A stretch of DNA of 64,000 bases from assembly GCF_963169125.1 (NCBI RefSeq), contig NC_084802.1, forward strand, positions 18,042,896 through 18,106,895. The letters are read 5' to 3'. Under the pieces are notes generated by a model, which was given only the letters and a program-made list of their open reading frames with translations, was not told the DNA's origin and did not search any database. Source of the stretch: Humulus lupulus (lineage: Eukaryota > Streptophyta > Magnoliopsida > Rosales > Cannabaceae). This document shows positions 39,301 through 47,253 of the stretch, one piece after another. The position numbers and the translations under genes were made by a program. Within the stretch, counting starts at the first letter, position 1. The number at the start of each line of letters is the position of its first letter.

Positions 39301-39914
39301 TATTTTAAATCACCATAAATGCTACACTTTTTTATTTAATTTTATGCAATATTTTATTATTGTTTTTATCTATCACTATTGGAAAACCCTTTTCTATTTC
39401 AATTTACCAACCAAATAATGAAATGAAATAAAAAAGCATTTCATTCATTTCCCTTAAACCAAACATTATTATTTTATTATTATCTTTAACTATCAAGAAT
39501 AAAATAGTAAAATTATTACTTTTGGTATATTTTCAACAAATATCAAATAAACAATAATAAAATATTAATTTTTGCATAAACTTTTACAATAATTTTACAT
39601 TGTAGCGTAATACTAAAATTTGTTTCGTATTACTCATTGATTTTTTTGTATCAAATATATCACATTGGAGAGATGGTCTTACTTATTTTTATTTGTGTGT
39701 GCATATAGACTTGGTTGTTGGACAAAGCAAATTACGCTAAGGTAATAGCAAGATAATACAATATGAATTGAACTCTCTCTCTCTCTCTCTCTCGCTTTTT
39801 CTCTGATTATTTGTTTGGGCAATACATGTACAGGAGGCCAGTGACAGCTACTATCACTTCCTGTGGTTTCTAATGATTGCGGAATACATTTTGTATCCTT
39901 TCATCTCTACCTAA
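9098..39914 (+). CDS. UbiA-family aromatic prenyltransferase (HlPT/CsPT-like), 10 exons, 408 aa
   Basis: Joining 9098-9367, 16907-17025, 17155-17301, 35655-35883, 36199-36272, 37266-37358, 37478-37595, 37961-38023, 39709-39741 and 39834-39914 gives 1227 nt with no stop before TAA. All nine introns are GT...AG and phases agree. Residues 1 to about 85 are rich in Ser, Asn, Tyr and Lys and poor in acid, as in a plastid transit peptide. Both UbiA Asp-rich motifs are intact: [10 protein letters not shown] at 170-179 (split by intron 3) and KDVPDVEGD at 301-309; these bind prenyl diphosphate through Mg2+. Hydrophobic stretches between them fit a multi-pass plastid membrane protein. Length matches the roughly 400-residue hop and cannabis enzymes that put dimethylallyl or geranyl groups on phenolic acids. 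The acceptor cannot be read from sequence. A homogentisate (vitamin E/plastoquinone) enzyme is less likely given NKPDLPLA and YSVPPFRWK. Confidence 0.9.
9815..11855 (-). repeat. Two LTR-like units in tandem, minus orientation, flanked by TATAT
   Basis: On the minus strand the block starts TGTTGGCTGCG at 11855 and ends GGGTATAACA at 9815. TATAT lies on both sides (9810-9814 and 11856-11860), though this is weak evidence in AT-rich DNA. The same start and end style is seen in the solo LTR at 46461-47253. Internally there is a likely boundary near 11055: 11055-11855 (801 bp, TG...CA) and 9815-11054 each have a TATTTATAG promoter-like box (near 11556 and 10728) and a GTGGTTCA-type block. So this is either one long LTR or two related solo LTRs side by side. 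Confidence 0.6.
10181..10475. repeat. Minisatellite, three ~97-bp units
   Basis: Units starting CCACCTTGGTCCGAGGAGA at about 10181, 10279 and 10375 share AGAGGAGAGTGCCATGTTAGAGG. Upstream, 10010-10175 carries shorter related repeats (CATCCTAGGAGG and TTGCCTCGGACCTATCC). Open frames across this stretch are repeat translations, not genes. Confidence 0.8.
11861..13870. other. Intron 1 interior: AT-rich DNA and GC-richer CACTA subterminal block
   Basis: 11971-12228 (minus) is an 85-codon open frame rich in Gln, Met and Pro with no domain I recognise; it could be a remnant of a transposon protein. 12300-13140 is AT-rich without features. 13200-13740 is GC-richer and gives Pro/Ser-rich frames on the minus strand that I do not regard as genes. 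13630-13860 carries TTTGCGGCAAAAA repeats. Confidence 0.45.
13875..16013. repeat. 174-bp tandem array, about 12 units
   Basis: The anchor GTTGACTTTAGTGTTCAAAATGC recurs (with minor changes) at 13875, 14048, 14222, 14396, 14570, 14744, 14918, 15092, 15266, 15440, 15614, 15788 and 15963. Spacing is 173-175 bp, almost always exactly 174. Each unit has a GATCGTCGTCGATCT-like block, a TAAGGCATCCTTGA block and GGTGTTCTAAGAATAATAATCGCACTAATCAAGAG (shown here by its ends). The last unit breaks off near 16013. No coding frame. Confidence 0.95.
16340..16723. repeat. Right subterminal and terminal region of the CACTA-like element
   Basis: About ten copies of TTTCGCCGCAAATA in both orientations, then the terminus TTGTAGTG at 16716-16723. 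It ends 183 bp before exon 2 of the prenyltransferase. Confidence 0.75.
16907..17025 (+). CDS. Prenyltransferase exon 2
   Basis: 119 nt, codons 91-129 plus two bases; acceptor GCTAG|GCTTGG, donor CAC|GTAAGT. Encodes [16 protein letters not shown], equivalent to the NFGHxCWKxxRPY stretch before the first membrane helix in the family. It has Ile-Pro where Tyr follows RP in relatives. Too short to stand out as an open frame; found by homology of the peptide and phase. Confidence 0.85.
17155..17301 (+). CDS. Prenyltransferase exon 3 (first Asp-rich motif)
   Basis: 147 nt; acceptor CGTAG|TTCTTT, donor ACAG|GTATGT. Encodes [15 protein letters not shown] and the motif NQIYDLESD, with Asn170, Asp174 and Asp178 in their conserved places. 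The Arg179 codon is split across the 18.4-kb intron 3. Confidence 0.92.
17302..18396. other. Intron 3, left part: AT-rich, short dispersed repeats
   Basis: 17840-17990 carries a TTTATATTAATATAATTATTAAATATC repeat (reverse complement of repeats at 36700-36835 and 38150-38530). No coding capacity is seen. 18392-18396 (GTTTA) is the left target duplication of copia B. Confidence 0.6.
18397..18622 (+). repeat. Left LTR of copia B (226 bp)
   Basis: Matches 33509-33733 with several percent divergence. Contains TATATAAAAG near 18519. Ends AATA directly before the primer site. Confidence 0.9.
18623..18636 (+). promoter_or_regulatory. Primer binding site of copia B
   Basis: TGGTATCAACGCCT follows the LTR and keeps the TGGTATCA core complementary to tRNA-Met. 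Confidence 0.8.
19816..19975 (+). repeat. 80-bp tandem duplication over the copia B protease active site
   Basis: 19816-19895 is repeated at 19896-19975 with a few changes. Both copies encode TWIIDTGA(or A)ATHHVCHDL; in the second the Gly codon of DTG has become Ala. 80 is not a multiple of three, so the copies are in different frames. Confidence 0.85.
20333..22813 (-). repeat. Left (3') LTR of the nested gypsy element
   Basis: 2481 bp, TGTAAC...GTTACA ends. Collinear with 28157-30636 at roughly 90-95 percent identity by eye. Contains short internal repeats of CTTATAAGTCGAGCC type (20960-21150) and a run of GC-richer sequence near 21590-21780. Confidence 0.93.
22814..22826 (-). promoter_or_regulatory. 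Polypurine tract of the nested gypsy element
   Basis: Minus strand reads GGAGGGGATAAT directly before the 3' LTR. Confidence 0.85.
22851..27446 (-). pseudogene. Nested gypsy gag-pol remnant
   Basis: Minus-strand pieces: gag 27446-26547 with internal stops; zinc knuckle CX2CX4HX4C near 26370; protease 26261-25845 with ESGATHS in place of DSGATHS; RT 25625-24915 with FIDDILVYS; RNase H 24858-24337 ending [15 protein letters not shown]; integrase zinc-binding and core pieces 24232-23700 ([19 protein letters not shown]); tail 23228-22851 with [17 protein letters not shown] and EATWEFE. Phase changes occur between RT and RNase H, within RNase H/integrase and before the integrase core, plus several stops. 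Not functional. Confidence 0.92.
27500..27960 (-). repeat. Leader repeats of the nested gypsy element (TGCTAATAAGCA type)
   Basis: About ten copies of ATGCTAATAAGCA (plus-strand reading) spaced 30-80 bp apart between the primer site and gag, with variable DNA between them. They lie in the untranslated leader. Confidence 0.8.
28138..28153 (-). promoter_or_regulatory. Primer binding site of the nested gypsy element
   Basis: Minus strand TGGTATCAGAGCTGCC, three bases from the 5' LTR; complementary to initiator tRNA-Met. Confidence 0.9.
28157..30636 (-). repeat. Right (5') LTR of the nested gypsy element
   Basis: 2480 bp, TGTAAT...GTTACA, pair of 20333-22813. The near-equal lengths show that few large indels arose since insertion. 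Confidence 0.93.
30873..31118 (+). mobile_element. 246-bp insertion with poly(A) tail in the copia B integrase
   Basis: Integrase sequence breaks after GATGATTGTTCAC and resumes at CTTGGGTTTATTTTTTGC. The inserted DNA ends in 13 A residues (31106-31118), pointing to reverse transcription of an RNA, such as a SINE or processed transcript. GGTTTGAACA near 31010 is a poor match to a pol III B box. Identity unknown. Confidence 0.55.
33501..33508 (+). promoter_or_regulatory. Polypurine tract of copia B
   Basis: AGGGGGAG directly before the right LTR, overlapping the end of the polyprotein frame as in copia A. Confidence 0.85.
33509..33733 (+). repeat. Right LTR of copia B (225 bp)
   Basis: Begins TTTCAACAGC, ends AACCAATA, followed by the target duplication GTTTA. 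Confidence 0.9.
33745..34530 (-). repeat. Inverted partner of the dispersed repeat at 5730-6710
   Basis: Reverse complement of the 5.7-6.7 kb block order: ACGGTCCCTGATTTTTC, AAAAATACGTTTTTTAAAG, then AAACAACTAAAAAACAAC and GACAACAACTAAACAT runs. Non-coding. Confidence 0.65.
34531..35654. other. Intron 3, right part: A-rich, no gene seen
   Basis: Very AT-rich with A-runs and GAAGAAG runs; stops in all frames. The open frames near 34570-34836 (minus) are hydrophobic translations of T-rich DNA and unlikely to be real. Confidence 0.6.
35655..35883 (+). CDS. Prenyltransferase exon 4
   Basis: 229 nt; acceptor TTTTAG|GATAAAC, donor TTTTCG|GTATGA. Completes Arg179 and continues INKPDLPLA, then a membrane helix and YSVPPFRWK, all family hallmarks. 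Ends in phase 0 after Ser255. Confidence 0.93.
36199..36272 (+). CDS. Prenyltransferase exon 5
   Basis: 74 nt; acceptor CACAG|GAAATA, donor GGAG|GTAGGT. Encodes a short hydrophobic stretch ending [12 protein letters not shown], like the SRAALGLPF segment of relatives. Confidence 0.88.
36700..36835. repeat. AT-rich dispersed repeat in intron 5
   Basis: Contains AATAATATTTAATACAAAACTAGATATTTAATAATTATATCAATATAAATTC (given by its ends AATAATATTTAATAC and ATATAAATTC), also seen at 17840-17990 in reverse and at 38150-38530 in tandem. Confidence 0.6.
37266..37358 (+). CDS. Prenyltransferase exon 6 (second Asp-rich motif)
   Basis: 93 nt; acceptor CTCAG|GCCTCC, donor AAGAA|GTAAGT. Encodes [12 protein letters not shown] and the motif [10 protein letters not shown] (301-310) with all acidic residues present. 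Confidence 0.92.
37478..37595 (+). CDS. Prenyltransferase exon 7
   Basis: 118 nt; acceptor TTCAG|GGTTGG, donor CTCAG|GTACTC. Encodes the segment from [13 protein letters not shown] to [16 protein letters not shown], matching the LLNYVAAI...IWPQ helix of the family. Confidence 0.92.
37961..38023 (+). CDS. Prenyltransferase exon 8
   Basis: 63 nt, phase 0 at both ends; acceptor CACAG|GCTTTC, donor TTCAAG|GTTTGT. Encodes [20 protein letters not shown], equivalent to the AFKSNIMLLSHAILAF helix. Confidence 0.9.
38140..38540. repeat. AT-rich tandem repeat in intron 8
   Basis: Four to five imperfect units of about 60-85 bp built on ATTAATATAAATTTAAATATTATAAAATATT and AATATTTAATACAAGACTAGATATTTAATAATT (described by their shared cores TATTATAAAATATT and GATATTTAATAATT). 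Confidence 0.7.
39150..39680. mobile_element. Possible MITE in intron 8, next to exon 9
   Basis: About 520 bp with imperfect inverted ends AGCATCTCCAATG (39152 region) and CATTGGAGAGATGG (39663 region), a common end type of plant MITEs. It ends about 30 bp before the exon 9 acceptor, where it could alter the branch point region. Confidence 0.45.
39709..39741 (+). CDS. Prenyltransferase exon 9 (micro-exon, 33 nt)
   Basis: Eleven codons, [11 protein letters not shown], matching the TRELxxANY loop of relatives. Acceptor ATATAG|ACTTGG, donor GCTAAG|GTAATA. A possible MITE ends about 30 bp upstream. Confidence 0.85.
39772..39793. repeat. (CT)n microsatellite in intron 9
   Basis: About eleven CT repeats, lengthening the pyrimidine-rich DNA 40 bp ahead of exon 10. 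Confidence 0.85.
39834..39914 (+). CDS. Prenyltransferase exon 10 with stop
   Basis: 81 nt including TAA. Encodes the last helix ([15 protein letters not shown]), like FIWLLYYAEYFVYVFI in relatives, followed by a slightly longer tail (IST). A (CT)n run lies about 40 bp upstream in intron 9. No clear AATAAA follows within a few hundred bases. Confidence 0.9.
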   Translation, partial: EASDSYYHFLWFLMIAEYILYPFIST

Positions 39915-40837
39915 CCTAATTTCATTTACTTGCAATTCGCTTACTGGGCTTGTACTACTTTTTCTTTCTATTAATTATGGGTACCAACATCTTAAAACAT
40001 GTGTTATTTTTAATTTAAATATGTGAGACAATCGTATCAATAGAGATTATCATTTATTCGAACAAAAGAAATTGAGGGTAGCTAGATGAACAAATAGAAG
40101 CCAGATGATTTTATATTTATAGTATCTTTGACACGCCTCCTCTTGCACACAGCCAAACTTAAACAATATCATAACTTAACCTAATTTACATTATGTAAGA
40201 AAACAAAATATATCATATCGAAAATCTAGGGTAATCTAAAGAGAATATTTCAAGAGGCCATTGGTGAAATTAATATATCACAATACTTTTGTAGTAAAAA
40301 AAATGCGCCTTAAATTTTGTCTTCTTTAGAAATTAACCTAATACTTTCATCGTGATGTACCTGCTTTTGTATATAAATCTATAATATTTACTTATATATT
40401 TTTTCATTTATAATTTATAATTTATAATTTTTTTTTAAGATACGACCACTAATGCTTAAAATGATCAAAGGAATTATATCATCCAATTAATTAGAAGATG
40501 GAATTGTTGTTCTATACAAATATATAATAGGGAAATTCTCTAATTGTCCCACTAAACAAGGATTATTATATCCTATTCATATATTTCGATACTTCAATAA
40601 TTATAATCTGAATATTTAATAGATAAGTTTCTATGGTTGATATACATTACAAAAACAATTATATTATTTTTTATTTCAAATATATAGAGTTGTCCTATCA
40701 TGCTTTTAGTAAATTGCTACATTGCTACGTTGAATGTAATCATTAACTAAAAATCTAAACAGTTAAAATTTTATGTAACCATCAAAGATAAATTGAGTAA
40801 TAACTCATATATATGTATTTAATAATTAATAATATGG
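39915..40837. other. 3' flank of the prenyltransferase gene, no further gene seen
   Basis: Presumably holds the 3' UTR. I see no strong AATAAA close to the stop codon. The rest is AT-rich without coding features. Confidence 0.5.
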
Positions 40838-42628
40838 TAAATACTATTTTGGACACTGTGTTTTGCAAAAATTACTGATTAGTTCCCGTATTTTGTTAAA
40901 TGATAATTTTAACTTTGTGTTTTGCAAAATGGAACAAAATGATACATCTGACCAAATTTTAGTAAAAAAAATTTAATATGACCAAAATGCTCCCAAATGT
41001 TAACTTTAATTTAATTTAAAAAAAATATTTAATGTATTTTTATATTTAAAATAAATAAAAAATAATTAATAAATACAAAACGTAATATTTAAATTAAAAA
41101 TATAAAACAAAATCAAAATCAAAACAATAGTAGATAATTAAAACTTAAACAAAATCAAAATTAAAATCAATATCTATCCTAAATAAAAATAAAAAAAAGA
41201 TTAAACTTTCTTTTCTTCATCTTTCCTTGCTCATGTTCTTCATCACCATCAAAAGGAAAAATATTATTTTGGCCCCTGTATTTTTCCTGAATACGCGATC
41301 GACCCCTGCGTTTCGTTAAATGACAATTGATACCCTGTGTTTTACAAAGTGGATCAAAATAGTACCCAAGACCCGATTTTGGTCAAATATTTCAATTATA
41401 AGATCAATTATTGGGTCGTTAGTGATTCTATGGGTTCAGAGAAATGGAGAAAGTGGTCGAGGAGCTGATAATGAAAGATTATATTTGAATTTTTTTTTAC
41501 CAAAATTGGGTATAAGGTACTATTTTGATCCATTTTATAAAACACATGGTCCAAATTGTCATTTAACAAAACATACGGGCCGATCACGTATTTGGAAAAA
41601 ATACAGGGGCTAAAATGGTATTCACAAATTACTAATACAAAATTATATTGAATCATCAAAACCCCATAGTCCACTAAATCAAACCCAAGAATACATATCC
41701 ATACAAAACCAGATTAGAAATTTTTTCATATAAATTACAAAATCAATCTCAGAAATCCAAATGCACAACAACATAAGATTGGGAAGTCAAATGCACATCA
41801 ATCTCAAGTTTACAGTAACATTCAATTTCAAAATAAATTAAAAAAAAAATCAAAAGCATATATGTGGATGGTTGCTGGCGATTTCTGCTCTTTGGGACTG
41901 GTTTGGCAAGGGGTTGGCTCTCATTTGTTAATGTGGAAAGTTGAGAAAGATCCATTAAAGCTCTATGTCGTGAAGTACAACTACGAGTGAAGCATTGAAC
42001 TAGAAATCAATCAGAAGAATACCAAGAAAACCATATTCGGTTTAAAAAAATGGCATCTCCTATCACACTAGCACACCAAATCTGGATAGAATTGCCTCCG
42101 AGTCGCACTAGCGCACTCGATCTAGATAGGAATGGCCTCCTTGTTGCACTAGCGCACCAGATCTGCGCCTCCCCTTATTGCACAAGGCACCAGCAAGCTC
42201 TGCAACATCCCCCTTGCACCAAGCACACTGCAAGCTCTACGCCTTCAATATCGACCTTGAGAGAAAAAGAAGAACAAGAACAAGATGAGAGAAGGAGAGG
42301 GGGGGGGGGGGGGGGATGGGAAGGAAGGGGAAGAGAAAAGAGAGGAGAGAGAAAAGAAGAAAAAAATTTAAATATATATTTTTTAAATATTAAATTAAAT
42401 ATGTATTAATTAAGTACGTAACATTTATTTTAGACAGTTTTAAATATTAATTGGTTTGTTTTAGGGGTATTTTGGTCATATTTAAAAATAGTTTGACCAA
42501 AATCAGGCTCAAGGTATCATTTTGTTCCATTTTGCAAAACGTAGGGTCCAAATTGTCATTTAACAAAACAAAGGATCCGATCGGTAACTTTTACAAAACA
42601 CAGGGTCCAAAATGGTTTATACCTTTAG
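40838..42628. mobile_element. Nested inverted-repeat elements (MULE/foldback-like)
   Basis: Outer arms 40838-40975 and 42480-42628 share ATTTTGGAC(A/C)CTGTGTTTTGCAAAA and TTTTGCAAAATGGAACAAAATGATAC-type sequence in inverted orientation. A second related pair, 41258-41372 and 41510-41625, has ATTTTGGCCCCTGTATTTTT ends and lies inside. So a short inverted-repeat element sits within a longer relative. 42050-42409 is an open frame of Arg/Glu/Gly-rich low-complexity sequence and likely not a gene. Target duplications were not settled. Confidence 0.65.
42299..42315. repeat. G17 tract in a purine-rich stretch
   Basis: Seventeen consecutive G within a GA-rich strand (42255-42365). May form G-quadruplex or triplex structures. 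Confidence 0.9.
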
Positions 42629-42838
42629 TAATAAAGGATAAACTCAAGCTAAGTATTACCTTGGTGTATTCTGATTTCTCTAATATCCAAGCCTATAAAA
42701 CATAATGAATATTTTTTAAGAATTTGTTTTTAATAATTAATATATTATTGTCAAAATAATAAAAACATCCATGTTGTTTTACACTACAGATTACTATATA
42801 TATATTTCACGATATATTTCACAAAAAGCATTCATGAT

Positions 42839-43410
42839 TGTTGACGTCATTTTTCGTCAACTTAATTATATAGAGAAATAAGTAATTAACTAGGAAGGAA
42901 AGAAAAAACAAGAGATTTTTAACGTGGTTCAACAGTTATAATCTGCCTACGTCCACGACTCACTGTTATTATGAACTTTGTCTTAAAAGCTTCAAACAAG
43001 AGCAATTTGGCAAAGTTTTTCTCAGTTCAAAATTGTCCTCTCCTACAAATAACCAAACCTAGGCTATTTATAGACCTGGTTGCAATTTCCCCAATTTAAG
43101 AAAGTTATAATCAAATATTTAAATTCAAATAATAATAACAACACAACTTAAATGCATTATTTACATGAAGATCCCATAAAAATAGGGATTCAACACACGG
43201 TTTTAACTAATCCCAATGAAATAGGGATTTCCTAACAGCTTTTCAGTGTGGTAAACGTATCCTCGAGCTTGAACATTGCTTCAACACGCTTTCGAGATCA
43301 TTCATAGCCTCGAGCTCATCATTCTAGTCATTTCCTCCTCCACACTCACTAAGTTTGTCGAGCTCATCCCTCGGAGAAGGTTAATGTCTTCGAGCCTGCT
43401 AACACTTGGT
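42839..43410 (+). repeat. Truncated gypsy LTR (same family as 46461-47253)
   Basis: Starts TGTTGACGTCATTTTTCGTCAAC and continues with ACGTGGTTCAACAGTTATAATCTGCCTA and GGCTATTTATAGACC, matching the order in the 46461 LTR (ACGTGGTTCAGCAGTTAAATCTGCCTA; shown shortened: ACGTGGTTCA, TATTTATAG). The expected end GGGTATAACA is missing; other repeat DNA starts near 43410. Confidence 0.6.
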
Positions 43411-43417
43411 CAATTCT

Positions 43418-45237
43418 TTGTAATCTCATTTTATTATCAATAAAAGAATAGAAATCATTTTTTGACTTGGTCAATCACTTTGCTCACATGTTTTATTTTC
43501 ATGATTATTTGTTTAATATAAACTTCTATTAAATCCCAAGCATATATCTAATCGTATTTATAGTGACGTAATCACAGTGGAATATAAATATGATTATATG
43601 TTCAAAATAAGTTAGTCCTGAGATTAGTGAGTGCAGAGGATTTACACTGACTTGCTAATCTACGATAGGATTTACTTACACATCACAGTGTTATGTTCTT
43701 TCCAGAACATTAGCAAAGTTGATAAGATCGGATGTATTTGTTACATCGGACATGATCGATATTGACAGTTGATAAGATTAGTAAACATATCGTTATTATC
43801 TATTCTAGTCATATCATATAGTTGACCATAGGTCAATTCAATCTCAATTTTGAGTGGTTACTATTCTAACTGATTGTATTATTAGAGTTCTTTGACTTGT
43901 TCGTTACCAGCTTACCCTACGGACTAGCCCATACTTAAATCTCGGGAACTCGGTAGTATAATTGAGTGGGAGTGTAAATCATAAATATGAACATCTATAG
44001 CTTCTGATGAAGAAGTGAAACGATGGTTTCCTTTTAGTTTGGTTCAAGGTGTTAAATGATAGAGATCTCATTTCAGTAATTAATATTAGTTTACTGAAAT
44101 ATTATTTACAAGGAACTAAGTGTTTTAAGGATAAAATTCAATGAGGGGTAAAACAGTATTTTAGTCCTATCTCATTGTAGACCATCTATAGAGGATTGAG
44201 TGGCAATTATGGCTGTAACAATAGATAATTAATATCGTATCTATATTTGTTATAGAGCGTTCCATGAATTCAAGAGTGCAATTCCGAGTCTATAGTGGAG
44301 TCACGAGGAATTAATAAGTTAGTAAATTTATTTGTTAGATTTATGATAGCTTATTGGAGCTTGATTTCATAGGCCCATGGTCCCCATTGTACCTTGGATA
44401 AAATCATCTAGATAGTCTCAATTAATTTATTTAATTATCAATTAGAATTATCAAAGTTGACTAGGTCAATTTTGGATAGTTTCACAGAGTTATGTAATTT
44501 TTAGAAGAAATGAGAAATTAGGGCAGATTATTAATTAAGATAAACTGGTATCTAAATTAATAAATAAGTTTAAATCAAGGTTCAAATTATAAATAATTAA
44601 TTTGATAAATTATTTAAATAATTATTTAATTAATTAAATCAATAGAAAATAATACATGCCTTGATTTTAAGTCCAATGAGCTTATAATCAAATGGAAAAT
44701 TTCATGGGCCTAAAGCCCATGATAATTTTGACTTAGGGATGTTAATTGACTATTATTTTATTGATTTTTTAATTAAATTAAATTGCCTAATTGAGTCTAT
44801 AAAAGGAGAGCTTAGAGAGAAGTCAAAACATAAGTTTGACAAGTCACAAGTCAGATTTTCTGATAGGTTTTAGATTATCTCTAAACACAAGTCATTTTCT
44901 AAGCCTCTTATTATTTTTCTCTTCTTATCTCTGTATCTATCTCATGTGTTGAGAATTGCCCACACTAGTCTATGTGATTCTAATGATACATTGGAACTGT
45001 GAAGAAATTAGAAGAACAATTCAGTTTCTTGATAATACTCTACGACAGAAATGATACAAGAGTTAGAGAAACTGAAGGAAAGACTATTTCATTTCGCTGC
45101 GTATACTGTAAGTATTCTTATCTTTGTTTCTCTTTGAATTCAATTTTAGAAACATGCACTAGGTTATCTCATACTAATTTGTTTAATATTAGATCTACAT
45201 GAAAATAAATAAAGATCATGTATAAGTTTTCCAAACA
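43418..45237 (+). repeat. Long LTR, probably 5' LTR of a copia-like element (copia C)
   Basis: 44214-45237 is repeated at 52156-53183. TATAAAAGG at 44798-44806 and AAATAAATAAAG near 45204-45213 suggest promoter and poly(A) signal in + orientation. It ends CCAAACA, then TGGCCTCAAAGCC (45240-45252), a 10/13 match to the tRNA-Met primer site. The left limit (43418, TGTAATCTC) is a guess. Confidence 0.55.
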
Positions 45238-46460
45238 ACTGGCCTCAAAGCCTTTGGTAATCTTTATTTTCATGCATGAACATGTTTAAAATTGGATTTA
45301 TTTGATATGTTTGAATAATTGGATGGTTTTCATGTTTTTATGAAGCATATTGATTTTATTGGAATTTTAGAAAGTTTTAAGGTTATTTTGTTGTGTTTTC
45401 TATGATATTAATTTTATATATGCTTTATTTTGTGTAAAACATGTTTAAAATTAATTAGAAAATTGTTTTGGTTTGAAAAATTGCTCAATTTTTTTTTGCA
45501 CTGGCTGCAATGTATGCGCGCACCGCGCGCGCCTAGCCCTGCCACCGCCCGTGCCCCGCGTTCGTCCCTCGGCCGTGCCCTCCTGCGCGCGCCACTTGCA
45601 GCCCAGCCAGTGAACAGTACCCTGTACAGGTAATGTTCATATTTAAATTTTTTTTTTAAAAAAATTAAAGAAAATTTAAATTGTGGAAATTTATTATTTA
45701 TAATCAAAGCCAAAAATATCAGATTTGTTTTGTATTGAAAATTGTTTTTTTAAATAAGATATTTTTGTTAGTTGAGATTTAAATAATTAGATATTTTCTA
45801 CAAAGATTCAAATTCAAATTTAAAATAGACTAACAGCTTAATTTTAAATATTTTAATATATTAAAATATTAGAATTAAGATATCAGATATTTAAGATATT
45901 TTCTTTTAAATTCTTGATATTTTTATTAAATCTTTATTTGAAAATATAAATATATTTTTATTCTATAGTTTTTAATGTTTAAATTATTTGAAATTTGAAT
46001 ATTGTTAGTTAGATATTTTTATGGATATTTGAATTTGTTTAACTGTTTTAAGATAATTTAGGATTGTTATAACTGTTTATATTTTATTTTTTTAATAGTT
46101 AAAATATTAGCTAATAGTTGTAACAATACAAGATATTTTTGAAAAACAGTTAAGATATTGATTTTAAAATTGGTTAAATTTTGAAAAATATCTTTTTTTT
46201 TTCAGCCAATTAATAAAATATTTTTTTAATAAATGGGATTTAAATTAACTTTGTTTAGTTGTTGATAAATCCTATTTAAATTAATTTTTTTTTTCAAATT
46301 AACCTAAACAAAGTTGATTGTTGATAAGTGAAATTTAAATTAACTATTGTTAATTGTTGATAAATTTTATTTAAATTGACTTATTTTTGTAAAAATTAAA
46401 TTAATTCGAATTTTTGATAAATTCTAGATAATTAATTGTGGTATTTTTGCAAATGAAATA
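45238..46460 (+). other. Leader-like internal DNA of copia C
   Basis: Primer-site-like sequence at 45240-45252, then AT-rich DNA with a GC-rich island at 45512-45610 (GCGCGC and CCCGCG motifs). Repeated TTGTTGATAA(A/G)T..ATTTAAATTAA blocks lie at 46255-46385. No gene seen. Confidence 0.45.
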
Positions 46461-47253
46461 TGTTGACGCCGTTTTTCGTCAACAGATAAAAGAAGAGCAC
46501 AAAAACAATGAATGACAATGGCCAAACGAAACAAACAAATCAAACACACGATTTTTTACGTGGTTCAGCAGTTAAATCTGCCTAGTCCACGAGTCTCTGT
46601 TATTAATCTCAAGATTATCTCTGAAAAATTCTTTAGCATGAATTCTCCAGAGTTTTCTCTCAAGGATCAGAATTTCGGTCTTTTACAATGGTGCATGGCT
46701 TCTCTATTTATAGAGAAGGATGCAGAATACTATCCCACATATTTCGGGTAGTTACTCTTTTGTGAATAAAATAAATGGCTTTAAATGCCTATAATCAGAT
46801 AAAAAAGGAAACGTCCCTGAAGACCAGGAAACGCATAACTGATTAAATAATATCCCACGATTCTTGGGGATTTACATTAATAAATGAGGATTACATCTCA
46901 TGTTTATAATACTTGTTGATATTCAAAGCGGCGATCGCGTATCTCTAAGGCTCTTGCCTCCCAAGTTTCCCATCATTGCCTGAGCCAGTGACATCTCCCG
47001 AGCTAACGTGGCTTTCGAGATAGTACGTCGAGCTCAAGACCCCTGCTCCGAAGTTGTTCCTGAAGATGAGGGTGCTCTCAGAGCTCCCTTTCGAGATCGA
47101 GATCATTTCGAGGTCACGATACTTGAGGTCGTGTATCGTACTTTGCAGGCTCGATTTACAATCCTAGAGCATGCCCTAACCCTCACGAGACCATTTATTG
47201 CGAACTCAGCTTTCGAGGTCATATTTACTATAGCTCGAAATCTGGGTATAACA
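46461..47253 (+). mobile_element. Solo gypsy LTR with target duplication AAATA
   Basis: 793 bp from TGTTGACGCCG to GGGTATAACA, flanked by AAATA at 46456-46460 and 47254-47258. TATTTATAG near 46705 marks a likely promoter. No internal region or second LTR, so it arose by LTR-LTR recombination. Its GC-rich right half gives an 83-codon frame that is not a gene. Confidence 0.88.

Noticed and set aside
42050..42409. 119-codon open frame with start and Arg/Glu/Gly-rich end
   Set aside because: Spans a G17 tract and purine run inside a transposon-like element; no homology recognised.
45414..45713. Arg/Ala-rich open frames over a GC-rich island
   Set aside because: Low-complexity GC island in retroelement leader DNA; both strands open, no domain.
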